A DNA stretch of 64,000 nucleotides from positions 1 to 64,000 of the forward strand of contig NZ_QCYJ01000130.1 of NCBI RefSeq assembly GCF_003123685.1, in the 5' to 3' direction. Within the stretch, counting starts at the first letter, position 1, and each line of letters begins with the position of its first letter. Under the pieces are notes generated by a model. It saw only the letters and a program-made list of their open reading frames with translations, was not told the origin of the DNA and searched no databases. A program made the translations under genes and the position numbers. This stretch comes from Nocardia aurea. Its GTDB lineage: Bacteria > Actinomycetota > Actinomycetes > Mycobacteriales > Mycobacteriaceae. This document shows, in pieces, positions 31,569 to 39,776 of this stretch.

Positions 31569-32228
31569 CTAAGGGAGGATGACCCGTCCGTCGCGGACCA
31601 AACGGTCCACGACGGTGCCGTTGATCTCCTCCGCGGTGAGGCCGACGAGCAGATGATCGCGCCAGTCACCGTCGACGTCCAGGTAGCGCCGCAGCAAACC
31701 CTCTTCGCGAAATCCGACATTGCGCAATACGGCCTGGCTCGGCAGATTCTCCGGTCGCACCGTCGCTTCCACGCGGTGCAGTCCGACCGGGCCGAAGCAG
31801 TGATCGAGTCCGAGCGCCAGCGCCGCCGTCGCGACTCCCTGTCCGCCCAGATCTTTCGCGACCCAGTAACCGATCCACGCCGAACGCAGCGCGCCGCGCA
31901 CGATATTGCCCACGGTCAGTTGCCCACTGAAATTACCGTCGACCTCGATCACCAACGGGATCATCGCGCCGCGCCGCGCCTCGGCTTTGAGACTCGACCA
32001 CAGCGAGGGCCAGTTCGACGCGTGATTGCGCGCTTCCCAGGCGCCGCGGCCGGTGGGCTCCCACGGTTCGAGATGTTCCCTGTCACGCAGGCGGATCCGG
32101 CTCCACGCCGACGCGTCGCGCAAACGGACCGGGCGCAACGTCACCCGGCCCGCCGCGGCGGTCACCGGTCCGAGATGAGCGGGCCACCCCGGATGCTGGG
32201 TCACCCGGAAAACATTCATCGTCTCCAC
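31569..32228 (-). CDS. rimJ: GNAT N-acetyltransferase, RimJ-like
   Basis: 219 residues. GNAT fold with RVTLRPVRLRDASAWSRIRLRDREHLEPWEPT at the start and the acetyl-CoA loop WIGYWVAKDLGGQGVATAALALGLDHCF (R/Q-x-x-G-x-A), then HRVEATVRPENLPSQAVLRNVGFREEGLLRRYLDVDGDWRDHLL. RimJ-type enzymes acetylate protein N termini (classically ribosomal S5). It lies 3 bp downstream of glp, so the two are cotranscribed. The ATG at 32219 is an alternative start. Confidence 0.88.
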   Translation of the reverse strand: METMNVFRVTQHPGWPAHLGPVTAAAGRVTLRPVRLRDASAWSRIRLRDREHLEPWEPTGRGAWEARNHASNWPSLWSSLKAEARRGAMIPLVIEVDGNFSGQLTVGNIVRGALRSAWIGYWVAKDLGGQGVATAALALGLDHCFGPVGLHRVEATVRPENLPSQAVLRNVGFREEGLLRRYLDVDGDWRDHLLVGLTAEEINGTVVDRLVRDGRVILP

Positions 32229-32231
32229 GCC

Positions 32232-33491
32232 TCAACCGCGCTGTGCGAGAAAAGCGACGCGAACCTCGTCGCCGGTCCTGATCTCGGTGTCGTCCGGGTC
32301 CAGAATGATGAGGCTGTTCGCCTCGGCCAGCGTCGCGAGCAGATGCGAGGAGGATCCGGCCGCGCCGCCGAGCGGCTGAACCAGGTAGTCACCGGTGGAT
32401 TCGTCTCTCATCAATTGCGCGCGCAGGAAACCCTTGCGCCCCTCCATAGAACTGATCGGGGTGATGGTCCTGGCCCGGATGATCCGTCGCATGGGATGCC
32501 TTCGCCCCAGCGCGATTCGGATCAGCGGCCGCACCATCACCTCGAAAACCACCAGCGCGCCAACGGGATTGGACGGCAGCAGGAAGGTCGGCACCTCGTC
32601 ACGGCCGAGTCTTCCGAAACCCTGGACCGAACCGGGATGCATGGCGACGCGGGCGACCTCGAGTTCGCCGAGCCCTTCGAGCGCCTCCCTGACCTGTTCG
32701 GAGGCCCAGCCGCCGACGGCGCCCGCGATCACCACGACCTCGGACCGAACCAGCTGTCCCTCCACGACATCGCGCAATCGGCGCGGATCGTCGCTGACGA
32801 TCCCGACGCGGTTCACATCGGCGCCCGCGTCGCGCGCTGCGGCGGCCAGGGCGTAGGAGTTCACGTCGTAGACCTGGCCGGGGCCGGGGGTGCGGTCGAT
32901 ATCGATGAGTTCGCCGCCCACCGAGATCACCGAGAGCCGTGGGCGCGGGTGCACGAGCACCTTGTCCTGACCGACGGCGGCGAGCAGACCGACCTGGGCA
33001 GGACCGATGATGGTGCCCGCGCGCACCGCGACATCGCCCGGCTGCACGTCGTCACCGATGCGCCGGACGTAATCGCCCGAACGCACGGATTCGTAGACCT
33101 TGATCCTGGCCCGGCCGCCATCGGTGAAATCCAGGGGCAGCACGGCATCGGCGAGGGTCGGCAGCGGGGCTCCGGTGTCGACGCGCACGGTCTGGCGGGG
33201 TTGCAGCCGGATCGGCTGCCGGGAACCGGCCACCACCTCGCCGACGACGGGCAGCGTCAGATCGACGAGATCGCCTTCTTCGTTGCGGATATCGGAGCCG
33301 GCGGCGGCCACGTCGACGCTGCGCACCGCGTAGCCGTCGATGGCGGCCTGATCGAATCCGGGCAGCGGACGCTCGGTGATCACATCCTCGGCACACAGCA
33401 GACCCTGGGCTTCGGAGATCGCGACCCGGACCGGCCGGGGCGCGACCGCCGCCGCGGTCACCTTGATCTGCTGATCCTCAACCGAGCGCAT
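32232..33491 (-). CDS. glp: MoeA-like molybdotransferase / divisome protein Glp
   Basis: 419 residues with the MoeA domain order: RPLPGFDQAAIDGYAVRSVDV near 40-60, RVDTGAPLPTLADAVLP, VISVGGELIDIDRTPGPGQVYDVNSYALAAAARDAGADVNRVGIVSDDP and LLPSNPVGALVVFEVMVRPLI. MoeA inserts molybdate into molybdopterin-AMP. In actinobacteria this locus, adjacent to glpR/sepX, encodes Glp, which interacts with FtsZ and GlpR. The neighbourhood suggests the divisome role is at least as likely as cofactor synthesis. Confidence 0.88.
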   Translation of the reverse strand: MRSVEDQQIKVTAAAVAPRPVRVAISEAQGLLCAEDVITERPLPGFDQAAIDGYAVRSVDVAAAGSDIRNEEGDLVDLTLPVVGEVVAGSRQPIRLQPRQTVRVDTGAPLPTLADAVLPLDFTDGGRARIKVYESVRSGDYVRRIGDDVQPGDVAVRAGTIIGPAQVGLLAAVGQDKVLVHPRPRLSVISVGGELIDIDRTPGPGQVYDVNSYALAAAARDAGADVNRVGIVSDDPRRLRDVVEGQLVRSEVVVIAGAVGGWASEQVREALEGLGELEVARVAMHPGSVQGFGRLGRDEVPTFLLPSNPVGALVVFEVMVRPLIRIALGRRHPMRRIIRARTITPISSMEGRKGFLRAQLMRDESTGDYLVQPLGGAAGSSSHLLATLAEANSLIILDPDDTEIRTGDEVRVAFLAQRG

Positions 33492-33662
33492 CCAGCCCTT
33501 CCTGATTCTCTCCGCGCTTCACGAGTGCGCCGCCGACGCTCGGACGAACGCGCACACCACGTCCCGCGCCGACGGTGGAACCATCATTCGTACCCGACCG
33601 AACGTCGGCGGCGAAACCCGGCCGCCGTCCGGCCGTCGCCCCCGGGCCGGGGCGGGCGCTGC

Positions 33663-34619
33663 TCAGTCGTAGGTCGTCAGCTGCGGATCCCAGTCCGGGC
33701 CGAGCCGATGCTCCAACCATTCCCGTAGGGCGGGGCCGTATTCCTCCCTCTCCAGGGCGAAATCGACCGCAGCACGAAGATAACCGCCCGGGTTGCCCAA
33801 ATCGTGGCGCGACCCACGGTGGACCACCACGTGAACCGGATGACCTTCCGCGATCAGCAGCGCGATCGCGTCGGTCAGCTGCAATTCGCCGCCCGCGCCG
33901 GGGGTGATCCGGCGCAGCGCGTCGAAGATCGCGCGGTCGAGCAGATAGCGTCCGGCCGCGGCGTAGGTGGACGGCGCGTCCTGGAGGGCGGGCTTCTCCA
34001 CCATGCCGTTGACGCGCAGCACGTTCGGGTTCACCGCGTCGGGCACGATCGCCACATCGAAGACGCCGTAGGCGCTGACCTGGTCCTTGGGGACATCGAT
34101 CGCGCACAGCACGGTTCCGCCGCGTTTGCGTCGCACCCGGCTCATCACATCGAGGACACCGCTGGGCAGCACCAGATCGTCGGGCAGCAGGACCGCGACG
34201 GCGTCCTCGTCGTCGTCGAGGACGGCTTCGGCCTGGGCCACCGCGTGCCCGAGTCCGAGCGGCTCCTCCTGCACCACCGAGGTCACGTCGAGCAGTCCGG
34301 GCGCCTTGCGCACCTTCTCGAGCAGTTTGAATTTGCCGCGCGCGGCGAGGGTGCCCTCCAGTACGAGATCCTCGACGAAATGCGCGACGACACCGTCCTT
34401 GCCCGGCGAGGTGACGATCACCAATCGCTGCGCGCCCGATTCGGCGGCCTCGGTCGCGACCAGTTCGATGCCCGGGGTGTCGACCACAGGCAGCAATTCC
34501 TTGGGCACCGTCTTGGTCGCCGGCAGGAACCGTGTGCCCAGTCCCGCCGCGGGCACGATGGCGGTGCGGAAACACGACACCGGTGCGCCGTCGGCGGACT
34601 TTCCGGCCTTTGCTGTCAT
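33663..34619 (-). CDS. galU: UTP-glucose-1-phosphate uridylyltransferase
   Basis: 318 residues, standard length. The nucleotidyltransferase signature TAIVPAAGLGTRFLPATKTVPKELLPVVDTPGIELV is at residues 18-52, with LGLGHAV, LLPDDLVLPS, GMVEKPAL and RYLLDRAIFDALRRI further on. It makes UDP-glucose from UTP and glucose-1-phosphate for cell-wall polysaccharide, trehalose and glycogen synthesis. It is separated by 171 bp from glp, with no terminator recognised, and divergent from the folate cyclo-ligase. Confidence 0.95.
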   Translation of the reverse strand: MTAKAGKSADGAPVSCFRTAIVPAAGLGTRFLPATKTVPKELLPVVDTPGIELVATEAAESGAQRLVIVTSPGKDGVVAHFVEDLVLEGTLAARGKFKLLEKVRKAPGLLDVTSVVQEEPLGLGHAVAQAEAVLDDDEDAVAVLLPDDLVLPSGVLDVMSRVRRKRGGTVLCAIDVPKDQVSAYGVFDVAIVPDAVNPNVLRVNGMVEKPALQDAPSTYAAAGRYLLDRAIFDALRRITPGAGGELQLTDAIALLIAEGHPVHVVVHRGSRHDLGNPGGYLRAAVDFALEREEYGPALREWLEHRLGPDWDPQLTTYD

Positions 34620-34686
34620 TCGTCTACCCTATCCATCCATCACTCGACCCATCGCCGTCGCGACGGCCAGGTATGCCGGTGAGCTT

Positions 34687-35295
34687 ATGGTGATCAGCAT
34701 GGAGATGCCCGTTGAGCGCGACAAACATGCATGGCGCTCCGAAATTCTCGCGCGCCGCGAGGCTGTGACGGCGCACACACATGCCGCCGAATCCGCGGCG
34801 CTCGCGCGGGCGGTTCGCGAACTCGAAATTCCCGCCTGGGTCTGCGCCTACGTCCCGGTGCGCGGCGAACCCGGTTCGACGGCCATGCTCGACGCCGTGC
34901 GCGAGGCGGGCGCGCGACTGCTGCTGCCGATCACCGGGCCGCCGGGGGCGTTGGAGTGGGCCGAGTACACCGGCGCGGACGCGCTGCACGCGGCCCGCTG
35001 GGGTCTGCTCGAACCCGACGGACCCGTTCTGCCCCCCGAGGCCATCACCCGGGCCGAACTGGTGCTGATCCCCGCGCTCGCCGTGGACCGCCGCGGTGTG
35101 CGCCTCGGTCGCGGAGCGGGCCATTACGACCGCACGCTGAGCGCGGCCCGCGTGGATGCCCGTCTGGTCGCCGTGGTTCGCGACGACGAGGTGGTCGACG
35201 AACTGCCCGCCGAACCGCATGATTTCCATATGGGATGGGCGCTCACGCCCGGCGGCGGATTACAACAGCTCGGCATCGCGGGTGTCGCGGAATGA
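34687..35295 (+). CDS. 5-formyltetrahydrofolate cyclo-ligase family protein
   Basis: About 202 residues. Conserved blocks are AWRSEILARREAV near the start, VCAYVPVRGEPGSTAMLDAVREAGARLLLP, LVLIPALAVDRRGVRLGRGAGHYDRTL (the ATP/folate-binding GGGYYD-like motif) and the C-terminal LVAVVRDDEVVDELPAEPHDFHM. It converts 5-formyl-THF to 5,10-methenyl-THF with ATP. Starts at 34687, 34699 and 34705 are all possible; none has a strong ribosome site. The divergent pairing with galU is the usual mycobacterial/nocardial arrangement. Confidence 0.9.
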   Translation: MVISMEMPVERDKHAWRSEILARREAVTAHTHAAESAALARAVRELEIPAWVCAYVPVRGEPGSTAMLDAVREAGARLLLPITGPPGALEWAEYTGADALHAARWGLLEPDGPVLPPEAITRAELVLIPALAVDRRGVRLGRGAGHYDRTLSAARVDARLVAVVRDDEVVDELPAEPHDFHMGWALTPGGGLQQLGIAGVAE

Positions 35296-35364
35296 ATCCT
35301 CGATTACCCGTGTTGGCACTGTCGCCTGTAGAGTGCCAGTTGACGAACCACCGCGGAGGATGCT

Positions 35365-35688
35365 GTGCCAACTTATTCGTATGCGTGCACCCAGTGTGAC
35401 AACCGCTTCGACATCGTTCAGTCCTTCTCCGACGATGCGCTGAGCGTCTGCGAGCAGTGCTCGGGCAAGCTGCGCAAGCTGTTCAACTCCGTCGGCATCG
35501 TCTTCAAGGGCAGCGGCTTCTACCGCACCGACAGCCGCGGCGGCGCGTCCACCGCGAGCGAGCCCGCGAAGTCCGACAGTTCGAGCGGGTCCAGCGGTTC
35601 CTCCGGCTCGGATTCGAGTTCGTCGAGCGGCAGCGGCGGATCGTCGAGCAGTAGTTCGTCCTCCAGCAGCACCGCCGTCGCCAGCTGA
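35365..35688 (+). CDS. FmdB-family zinc ribbon protein
   Basis: 107 residues from a GTG with GGAGG six bases upstream. The zinc ribbon is MPTYSYACTQCDNRFDIVQSFSDDALSVCEQCSGKLRKLF with two CxxC pairs, followed by GIVFKGSGFYRTD, the family signature. The last 50 residues are nearly pure Ser/Gly. It is a putative regulator or metal protein of unknown function, found downstream of the folate cyclo-ligase in this lineage. Confidence 0.9.
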   Translation: MPTYSYACTQCDNRFDIVQSFSDDALSVCEQCSGKLRKLFNSVGIVFKGSGFYRTDSRGGASTASEPAKSDSSSGSSGSSGSDSSSSSGSGGSSSSSSSSSSTAVAS

Positions 35689-35787
35689 GACCGGTGCGCT
35701 GGTCGCACCTTGTCCACAGGCCGCGTGTTGTCCACATTCGCCCGTTCACACCGCCGAGGTGACCTCGCGCGGCCATAGGCTCCGGCC

Positions 35788-36456
35788 ATGATCCGATCCC
35801 GCTCCGACCTCGGCCGCGGCAGCCCGTTGCGATTCGCCCTGTGGAATCGGCCGGAGTGGGCCGATCAACTGCTCGCGCGTCGATTACTCGCCGCGGGGCT
35901 GACCGTACTGGCCGCGGCGCTCTTCGTGCGCGGCGATCCGGACGCCGGGCGCGCCGAGATCGTGGTCGCCGCGCGCGATCTCGCACCGGGACGGGCGCTG
36001 GAGGCAGGCGATCTGCGTGTCGTCCCGCACGAATCCGGCACCCTGCCCGACGGCGCGGTGCGTGACACCTCCACCTTGATCGGCGCGACGCTGACCGCCG
36101 CGATGCGGTCGGGCGAGGTCTTCACCGATCTGCGCGTCGTCGGACCGAGACTGGCAGCGGCGGCCACCGGCGATCGCGAGGCCCGTATCGTCCCCATCCG
36201 TCTCGCCGACACCGCGGTGGCGGAAATCCTCCGGGCAGGCGACCGGGTCGACGTGATCGGCGCAGAGGAGCAATCCGGCGCCTCCGCGAGACCGGCGCGG
36301 ATTCTGGCCTCCGACGCCGCGGTCGTCCTCGTCTCGGCCCCCGGCGATCGGCGTACCGCGAGCGAGCGGGTGGTCCTGGTCGCGATGGACTCCGAACACG
36401 CCACCACGGTCGCCGCGGCGTCCTTGCGCACCGCGCTCACCGTCGTATTCCACTGA
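35788..36456 (+). CDS. SAF domain / RcpC(CpaB)-like membrane protein
   Basis: 222 residues with an N-terminal membrane helix (LLAAGLTVLAAALFVRG, about 35-50). The SAF domain follows (IVVAARDLAPGRALEAGDLRVVPHESGTLPDGAVRD, LIGATLTAAMRSGEVFTDLRVV), then an RcpC-like region (ARIVPIRLADTAVAEILRAGDRVDVIG, VLVSA..., VLVAMDSEHATTVAAASL). This is the layout of Flp pilus assembly protein CpaB, but no pilus genes are nearby, as is usual for this orphan version beside mscL in the lineage. Confidence 0.85.
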   Translation: MIRSRSDLGRGSPLRFALWNRPEWADQLLARRLLAAGLTVLAAALFVRGDPDAGRAEIVVAARDLAPGRALEAGDLRVVPHESGTLPDGAVRDTSTLIGATLTAAMRSGEVFTDLRVVGPRLAAAATGDREARIVPIRLADTAVAEILRAGDRVDVIGAEEQSGASARPARILASDAAVVLVSAPGDRRTASERVVLVAMDSEHATTVAAASLRTALTVVFH

Positions 36457-36591
36457 GAGCGCGGCTGCCGAGCGCCGCCCAGAAATGATTACCAAGAATT
36501 TGCCAGTGACCTGAACTAGCATCGCGTATACGGCAAGAATCCCCACCGGAGAGCACAGCGCACAGGCTCCCACTCGAAGGAGACACCGGCA

Positions 36592-36999
36592 ATGCTGAAG
36601 GGTTTCAAGGATTTTCTACTGCGCGGAAATGTCGTTGACCTGGCAGTTGCCGTTGTCATCGGCACCGCGTTCGTCGCCATCGTCACCGCGTTCACCACCG
36701 GGATCGTCAATCCGATCCTGGCCGTCTTCGGCGGCGATGACGAAATGGGTCTCGGTTTCCAGCTGATTGCCGATAAACCTGCGACCTTCATTCAAGTGGG
36801 TCCGATCATTACCGCCGCCATCAATTTCATCATCATCGCGGCGGTACTCTATTTCGTCCTGGTGCTGCCATCGATCCACGCCAAGAAGCGCTACGGCAAC
36901 GAGGAGGACGAGAAGCTCAGCGACGTGGAGGTGCTGATCCAGATCCGCGATCTGCTCGCAGACGGTCAACGCGAGACCGGCGGCAAGCACGAGTTCTGA
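36592..36999 (+). CDS. mscL: Large-conductance mechanosensitive channel
   Basis: 135 residues; GAAGGAG lies about nine bases upstream. MLKGFKDFLLRGNVVDLAVAVVIGTAFVAIVTAFTTGIVNPIL contains the N-terminal amphipathic helix and TM1 with the GxAF/constriction region. TM2 is IITAAINFIIIAAVLYFVLVLP, and the C-terminal bundle has DVEVLIQIRDLL. It forms a homopentamer that opens on membrane stretch during hypo-osmotic shock. It is followed by a bidirectional hairpin. Confidence 0.97.
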   Translation: MLKGFKDFLLRGNVVDLAVAVVIGTAFVAIVTAFTTGIVNPILAVFGGDDEMGLGFQLIADKPATFIQVGPIITAAINFIIIAAVLYFVLVLPSIHAKKRYGNEEDEKLSDVEVLIQIRDLLADGQRETGGKHEF

Positions 37000-37026
37000 C
37001 CGGCGAGTTCACCTGTGCGACAACGC

Positions 37027-37060
37027 GAACGGGCCCGTCACCGAGGCGACGGACCCGTTC
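37027..37060. terminator. Bidirectional terminator between mscL and porin gene
   Basis: GAACGGGCCCGTC pairs with GACGGACCCGTTC (one mismatch) across a short loop between the convergent mscL and porin genes, 17 bp from the porin stop. Confidence 0.65.
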
Positions 37061-37077
37061 TGCGAGTGACCCGAGGA

Positions 37078-37749
37078 TCAGCCGATGCTGAACGGCTGAC
37101 CGTACAGGGTGATCCAGGTGACGACGCTCTCGGTCTCGACCTCGACGCTGACGAATGCGCGCGCCTGCGCGTAACCGCCACAGCCGCTCAGGCCGATGGT
37201 CGAATCGGCCCAGGTGACCGAACCGTTCGAACCACTGAAGACGTTGCGCTTCTTGTGGGTCTCGCTACCGAAATCGTCGGCCTGCTCCAGATCGAGGATG
37301 TAGAACGACTGCGCCTGGCCGGGGCCGAGCGACAGATCGCCGCCGCCGCTGGCACCGATGCTCGGCGAGCCGTCTTCCCACGCGACGCCGCCGTCGACAC
37401 CACCGGAGGTGCCGCCACCCGCGATGTTGACCTGGCAGCCCACGGTGTAGCCCGGGAAGATCCGGCCGCCGGAGTCGGCGCCGGTACCGGACAGTTCGAC
37501 CTGAGCGCTACCGGAGACCCACGCGTTGCGGTGCACCGGGGTGGAGCCCAGGGACGGGTTGATGTTGGCGGACTCACCGACGAGGCGGACCGTGACAACG
37601 GTGCCGTCGGAGAGGGTCTTGACGATTTCGCCGCCCGGCAGCGGAACGAAGGTATCGGCATTGGCAGCGCCCGTGGAGAACAGGCCCATGGCGACAGTGG
37701 CTGCGGCGCCGACACCGGCCACCCGCGCCAAGATCTTGCGGTTGATCAT
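37078..37749 (-). CDS. MspA-family porin
   Basis: 223 residues. The signal peptide is MINRKILARVAGVGAAATVAMGLFSTGAANA, followed by the mature ADTFVPLPGGEIVKTLSDGTVVTVRLVGESANINPSL, as in MspA. Other MspA features are NAWVSGSAQVELSG, PGYTVGCQVNI, a Gly/Asp-rich middle that would line the pore, and GGYAQARAFVSVEVETESVVTWITLYGQPFSIG at the end. MspA-type octameric porins let hydrophilic solutes cross the mycolate outer membrane. Two Cys pairs could form disulfides. It is 70 bp downstream of a second porin gene. Confidence 0.95.
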   Translation of the reverse strand: MINRKILARVAGVGAAATVAMGLFSTGAANADTFVPLPGGEIVKTLSDGTVVTVRLVGESANINPSLGSTPVHRNAWVSGSAQVELSGTGADSGGRIFPGYTVGCQVNIAGGGTSGGVDGGVAWEDGSPSIGASGGGDLSLGPGQAQSFYILDLEQADDFGSETHKKRNVFSGSNGSVTWADSTIGLSGCGGYAQARAFVSVEVETESVVTWITLYGQPFSIG

Positions 37750-37819
37750 TTGATTATGCCCCTCGAGGGTTGTGAATTCGCTTCAGCGAGAAGAATGTTC
37801 GTGTGAGAGTCGACAGAGG

Positions 37820-38494
37820 TCAGCCGATGCTGAACGGCAGGCCGTAGAGGCTGGTCTTCGAGTAGTGGTCACCGATGATCTCGACAACGGTGTACGCACG
37901 CGCCTGCGCGTAACCGGCGCAGCCCTGGATCTCGATTTCGGCATCCTGATACTCGACCGAGTAGACACCCGGCTTCAGGATGTCCTTGTAGTCGATCTGC
38001 ACGAACTTCACTTCACCCGGGCCGAGCTGGAGGCCGATGGAGCCGCCGAGGCTTCCGCCCTCGAGGTCGATGCCGCCCGAGAAACCCGCCGAGATGGCGT
38101 CGTCGGCGATGCTGACCTGGCAACCGACGATGTAGCCGGTGCTCAGCTGCGACGCACCGTGCGTCGACGAGTTGTTGCTGCCGGGACCACCGGCGGGACC
38201 GTTGTTCGGGCCCACCTCACCCTCGGGGGTGACGGTGACATCGGCGCTGGCGTTTCCGGAGACCCAGACGACGCGGCCCGCGCCGTTCCCGGAAAGGGAC
38301 GGAGAAATCAGGGCGTGCTCTCCGGTACGGGTGATGGTGACGCCAGGTCCGATCTTCTGTCCGTCCGGCAACGGAACGAAGGTATCGGCATTGGCAGCCC
38401 CGGTCGAAAGCAGGCCCATGGCAACGGCCGCGGCGGCGCCGACGCCCGCGACGCGGGCACCGCGGCGCAGACCGTTGGTGCGGTTCTCGCTCAT
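37820..38494 (-). CDS. MspA-family porin (second copy)
   Basis: 224 residues from the ATG at 38494, chosen because AGGGGAAG is positioned just upstream; a longer frame to 38545 lacks this. The signal peptide contains VAGVGAAAAVAMGLLSTGAANA and the mature protein starts ADTFVPLPDGQKIGPGVTITRTGEHALISPSLSG. A Gly/Asn/Pro-rich insert (GPNNGPAGGPGSNNS) follows, then LSTGYIVGCQVSIADD and the C-terminal GCAGYAQARAYTVVEIIGDHYSKTSLYGLPFSIG. It shares signal and both ends with its neighbour but differs in the pore region, so the two may form a hetero-oligomeric porin, as reported for nocardial porin pairs. Confidence 0.95.
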   Translation of the reverse strand: MSENRTNGLRRGARVAGVGAAAAVAMGLLSTGAANADTFVPLPDGQKIGPGVTITRTGEHALISPSLSGNGAGRVVWVSGNASADVTVTPEGEVGPNNGPAGGPGSNNSSTHGASQLSTGYIVGCQVSIADDAISAGFSGGIDLEGGSLGGSIGLQLGPGEVKFVQIDYKDILKPGVYSVEYQDAEIEIQGCAGYAQARAYTVVEIIGDHYSKTSLYGLPFSIG

Positions 38495-39134
38495 ACTTCC
38501 CCTCATCAGGTTCAAACAGTCGACCTCGACCATCGAGGTGGACATTGGTCCTCTCAGGCCCAGCTCAGTGTGTCGCCCCTTTGTTGCCGGTATGTAACCG
38601 GCTGTTATTTCGGCGCAACGGCCTCAGCTGGCAATCGGAACCGAGCCGGGTTCCACCGGGAAGGACGAAAACAGCTGTCTCGCCCGGGCCTTCGGGGTCC
38701 AGTGTTGAATGGCTCTCGCGAAGGTTAAACCGTCGGTAACAGCCTGGCAACGCGAGCTTTCACATTGTGAGCTGTGATGTAGATCACCGATGAACGCATG
38801 CCCATATCAATCGCTGTGCATATGCGCAGACAGGGGACTTGTAGGCCGCTGGCCACCGGATTCACGACCCGATCGCGCCGACCGACCCTTACGGAATCCT
38901 GACACGGCCGGTGGGGTATATCACAACGCGATCTCGAAGAAAGTTGTGCGGGATCACGAAAACATTACGGCGGAGTTGCCGGCCGCGACGGCGGTATCGC
39001 TCAACCGTGGTGCGGGGGCACCTGGGAGCGGAACCAATCATCGGAGGAGTTGTCGCCTCCGGAATGGGGATCGCGTTCGTCGGACGTGGTTTCCGGGAGG
39101 ATGTCACCGAAAATGCGAGCCGCGCGCGCGACAT
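38495..39134. other. Long non-coding region upstream of the porin operon
   Basis: 640 bp without a convincing gene; open frames here are antisense extensions of moaB. It must contain the porin promoter. A CRP/GlxR-type site is the clearest signal (38773-38788), preceded by a TCACATTGTGA dyad at 38760-38770. Confidence 0.45.
38773..38788. promoter_or_regulatory. CRP/GlxR-type binding site TGTGA-N6-TCACC
   Basis: TGTGATGTAGATCACC matches the actinobacterial cAMP-receptor-protein consensus TGTGANNTANNTCACA at all but the last base. It lies about 280 bp upstream of the second porin start. Confidence 0.5.
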
Positions 39135-39163
39135 CCCTCGCCCGGCGTTGCGCCGGGCGAGGG
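39135..39163. terminator. 13-bp GC hairpin after moaB
   Basis: CCCTCGCCCGGCG (39135-39147) pairs perfectly with 39151-39163 around a TTG loop, 25 bp beyond the moaB stop on the minus strand. Confidence 0.75.
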
Positions 39164-39188
39164 TCGTCGGAAGATCCCGCGGCAGTGA

Positions 39189-39776
39189 TTATTCGACCAA
39201 TCCGGAGAGTTCACCGATCACTTTGCTGGCGAGCGGACCCAGCGTCGCCATTCCGTCGCGAACCGCCGCGCGGGTGCCGGGCAGATTGACGACGAGGGTG
39301 CTGCCGGAGATTCCTGCGAGACCGCGCGACAGTCCCGCGTCCAGCGATCCGGCGACCCGGCCGGAAGCGCGCAGCGCCTCGCTGATGCCCTGCAACTCCC
39401 GATCCAGAACCTGTGAGGTCGCCTCGGGAGTGACATCGCGCGGCGACATTCCGGTGCCGCCGACCGAGATCACCAGATCGACTCCGCCGATCACGGCGGT
39501 ATTAAGCGCGTTGCGGATCTCCACCTCGTCGGCCTGCACCGACACCGATGCGTCGACGAGGAAACCAGCCTCGGTCAGCAGCTCGGTGACCAGCGGCCCG
39601 AGCGCGTCCACACCTCCATGTGCCGTTCGATCATCGACCACCACCACCAGTGCACGCCCCGCCACAGGAGCATCGATTTCCATGGTGCTCACCGTAGCGC
39701 CTACGCCGTCGAGTTCGACCTCGATGCTGGTCGAACCGGGTGGGAGCAGCACGAGACCGCGGGGCTCGGTACGCAT
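39189..39776 (-). CDS. moaB: MoaB/Mog-family molybdopterin-binding protein
   Basis: 195 residues from the ATG at 39776, which overlaps the pepD stop (TGATG); an internal ATG at 39683 would give the length typical of mycobacterial MoaB2. The MoCF domain is clear: GRALVVVVDDRTAHGG, LLTEAGFLVDASVSVQADEVEIRNALNTAV, VDLVISVGGTGMSPRDVTPEAT and the end TLVVNLPGTRAAVRDGMATLGPLASKVIGEL. It adenylylates molybdopterin before molybdate insertion. The order mprA-mprB-pepD-moaB is as in Mycobacterium. Confidence 0.92.
   Translation of the reverse strand: MRTEPRGLVLLPPGSTSIEVELDGVGATVSTMEIDAPVAGRALVVVVDDRTAHGGVDALGPLVTELLTEAGFLVDASVSVQADEVEIRNALNTAVIGGVDLVISVGGTGMSPRDVTPEATSQVLDRELQGISEALRASGRVAGSLDAGLSRGLAGISGSTLVVNLPGTRAAVRDGMATLGPLASKVIGELSGLVE

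Noticed and set aside
31653..33728. 691-codon plus-strand open frame
   Set aside because: It is antisense to rimJ and glp, which have full family motifs; long antisense frames are common in high-GC DNA.
35560..35680. Simple repeat or expansion at the Ser/Gly tail of the FmdB protein
   Set aside because: It is the normal low-complexity C terminus of this protein family, encoded by varied Ser codons.
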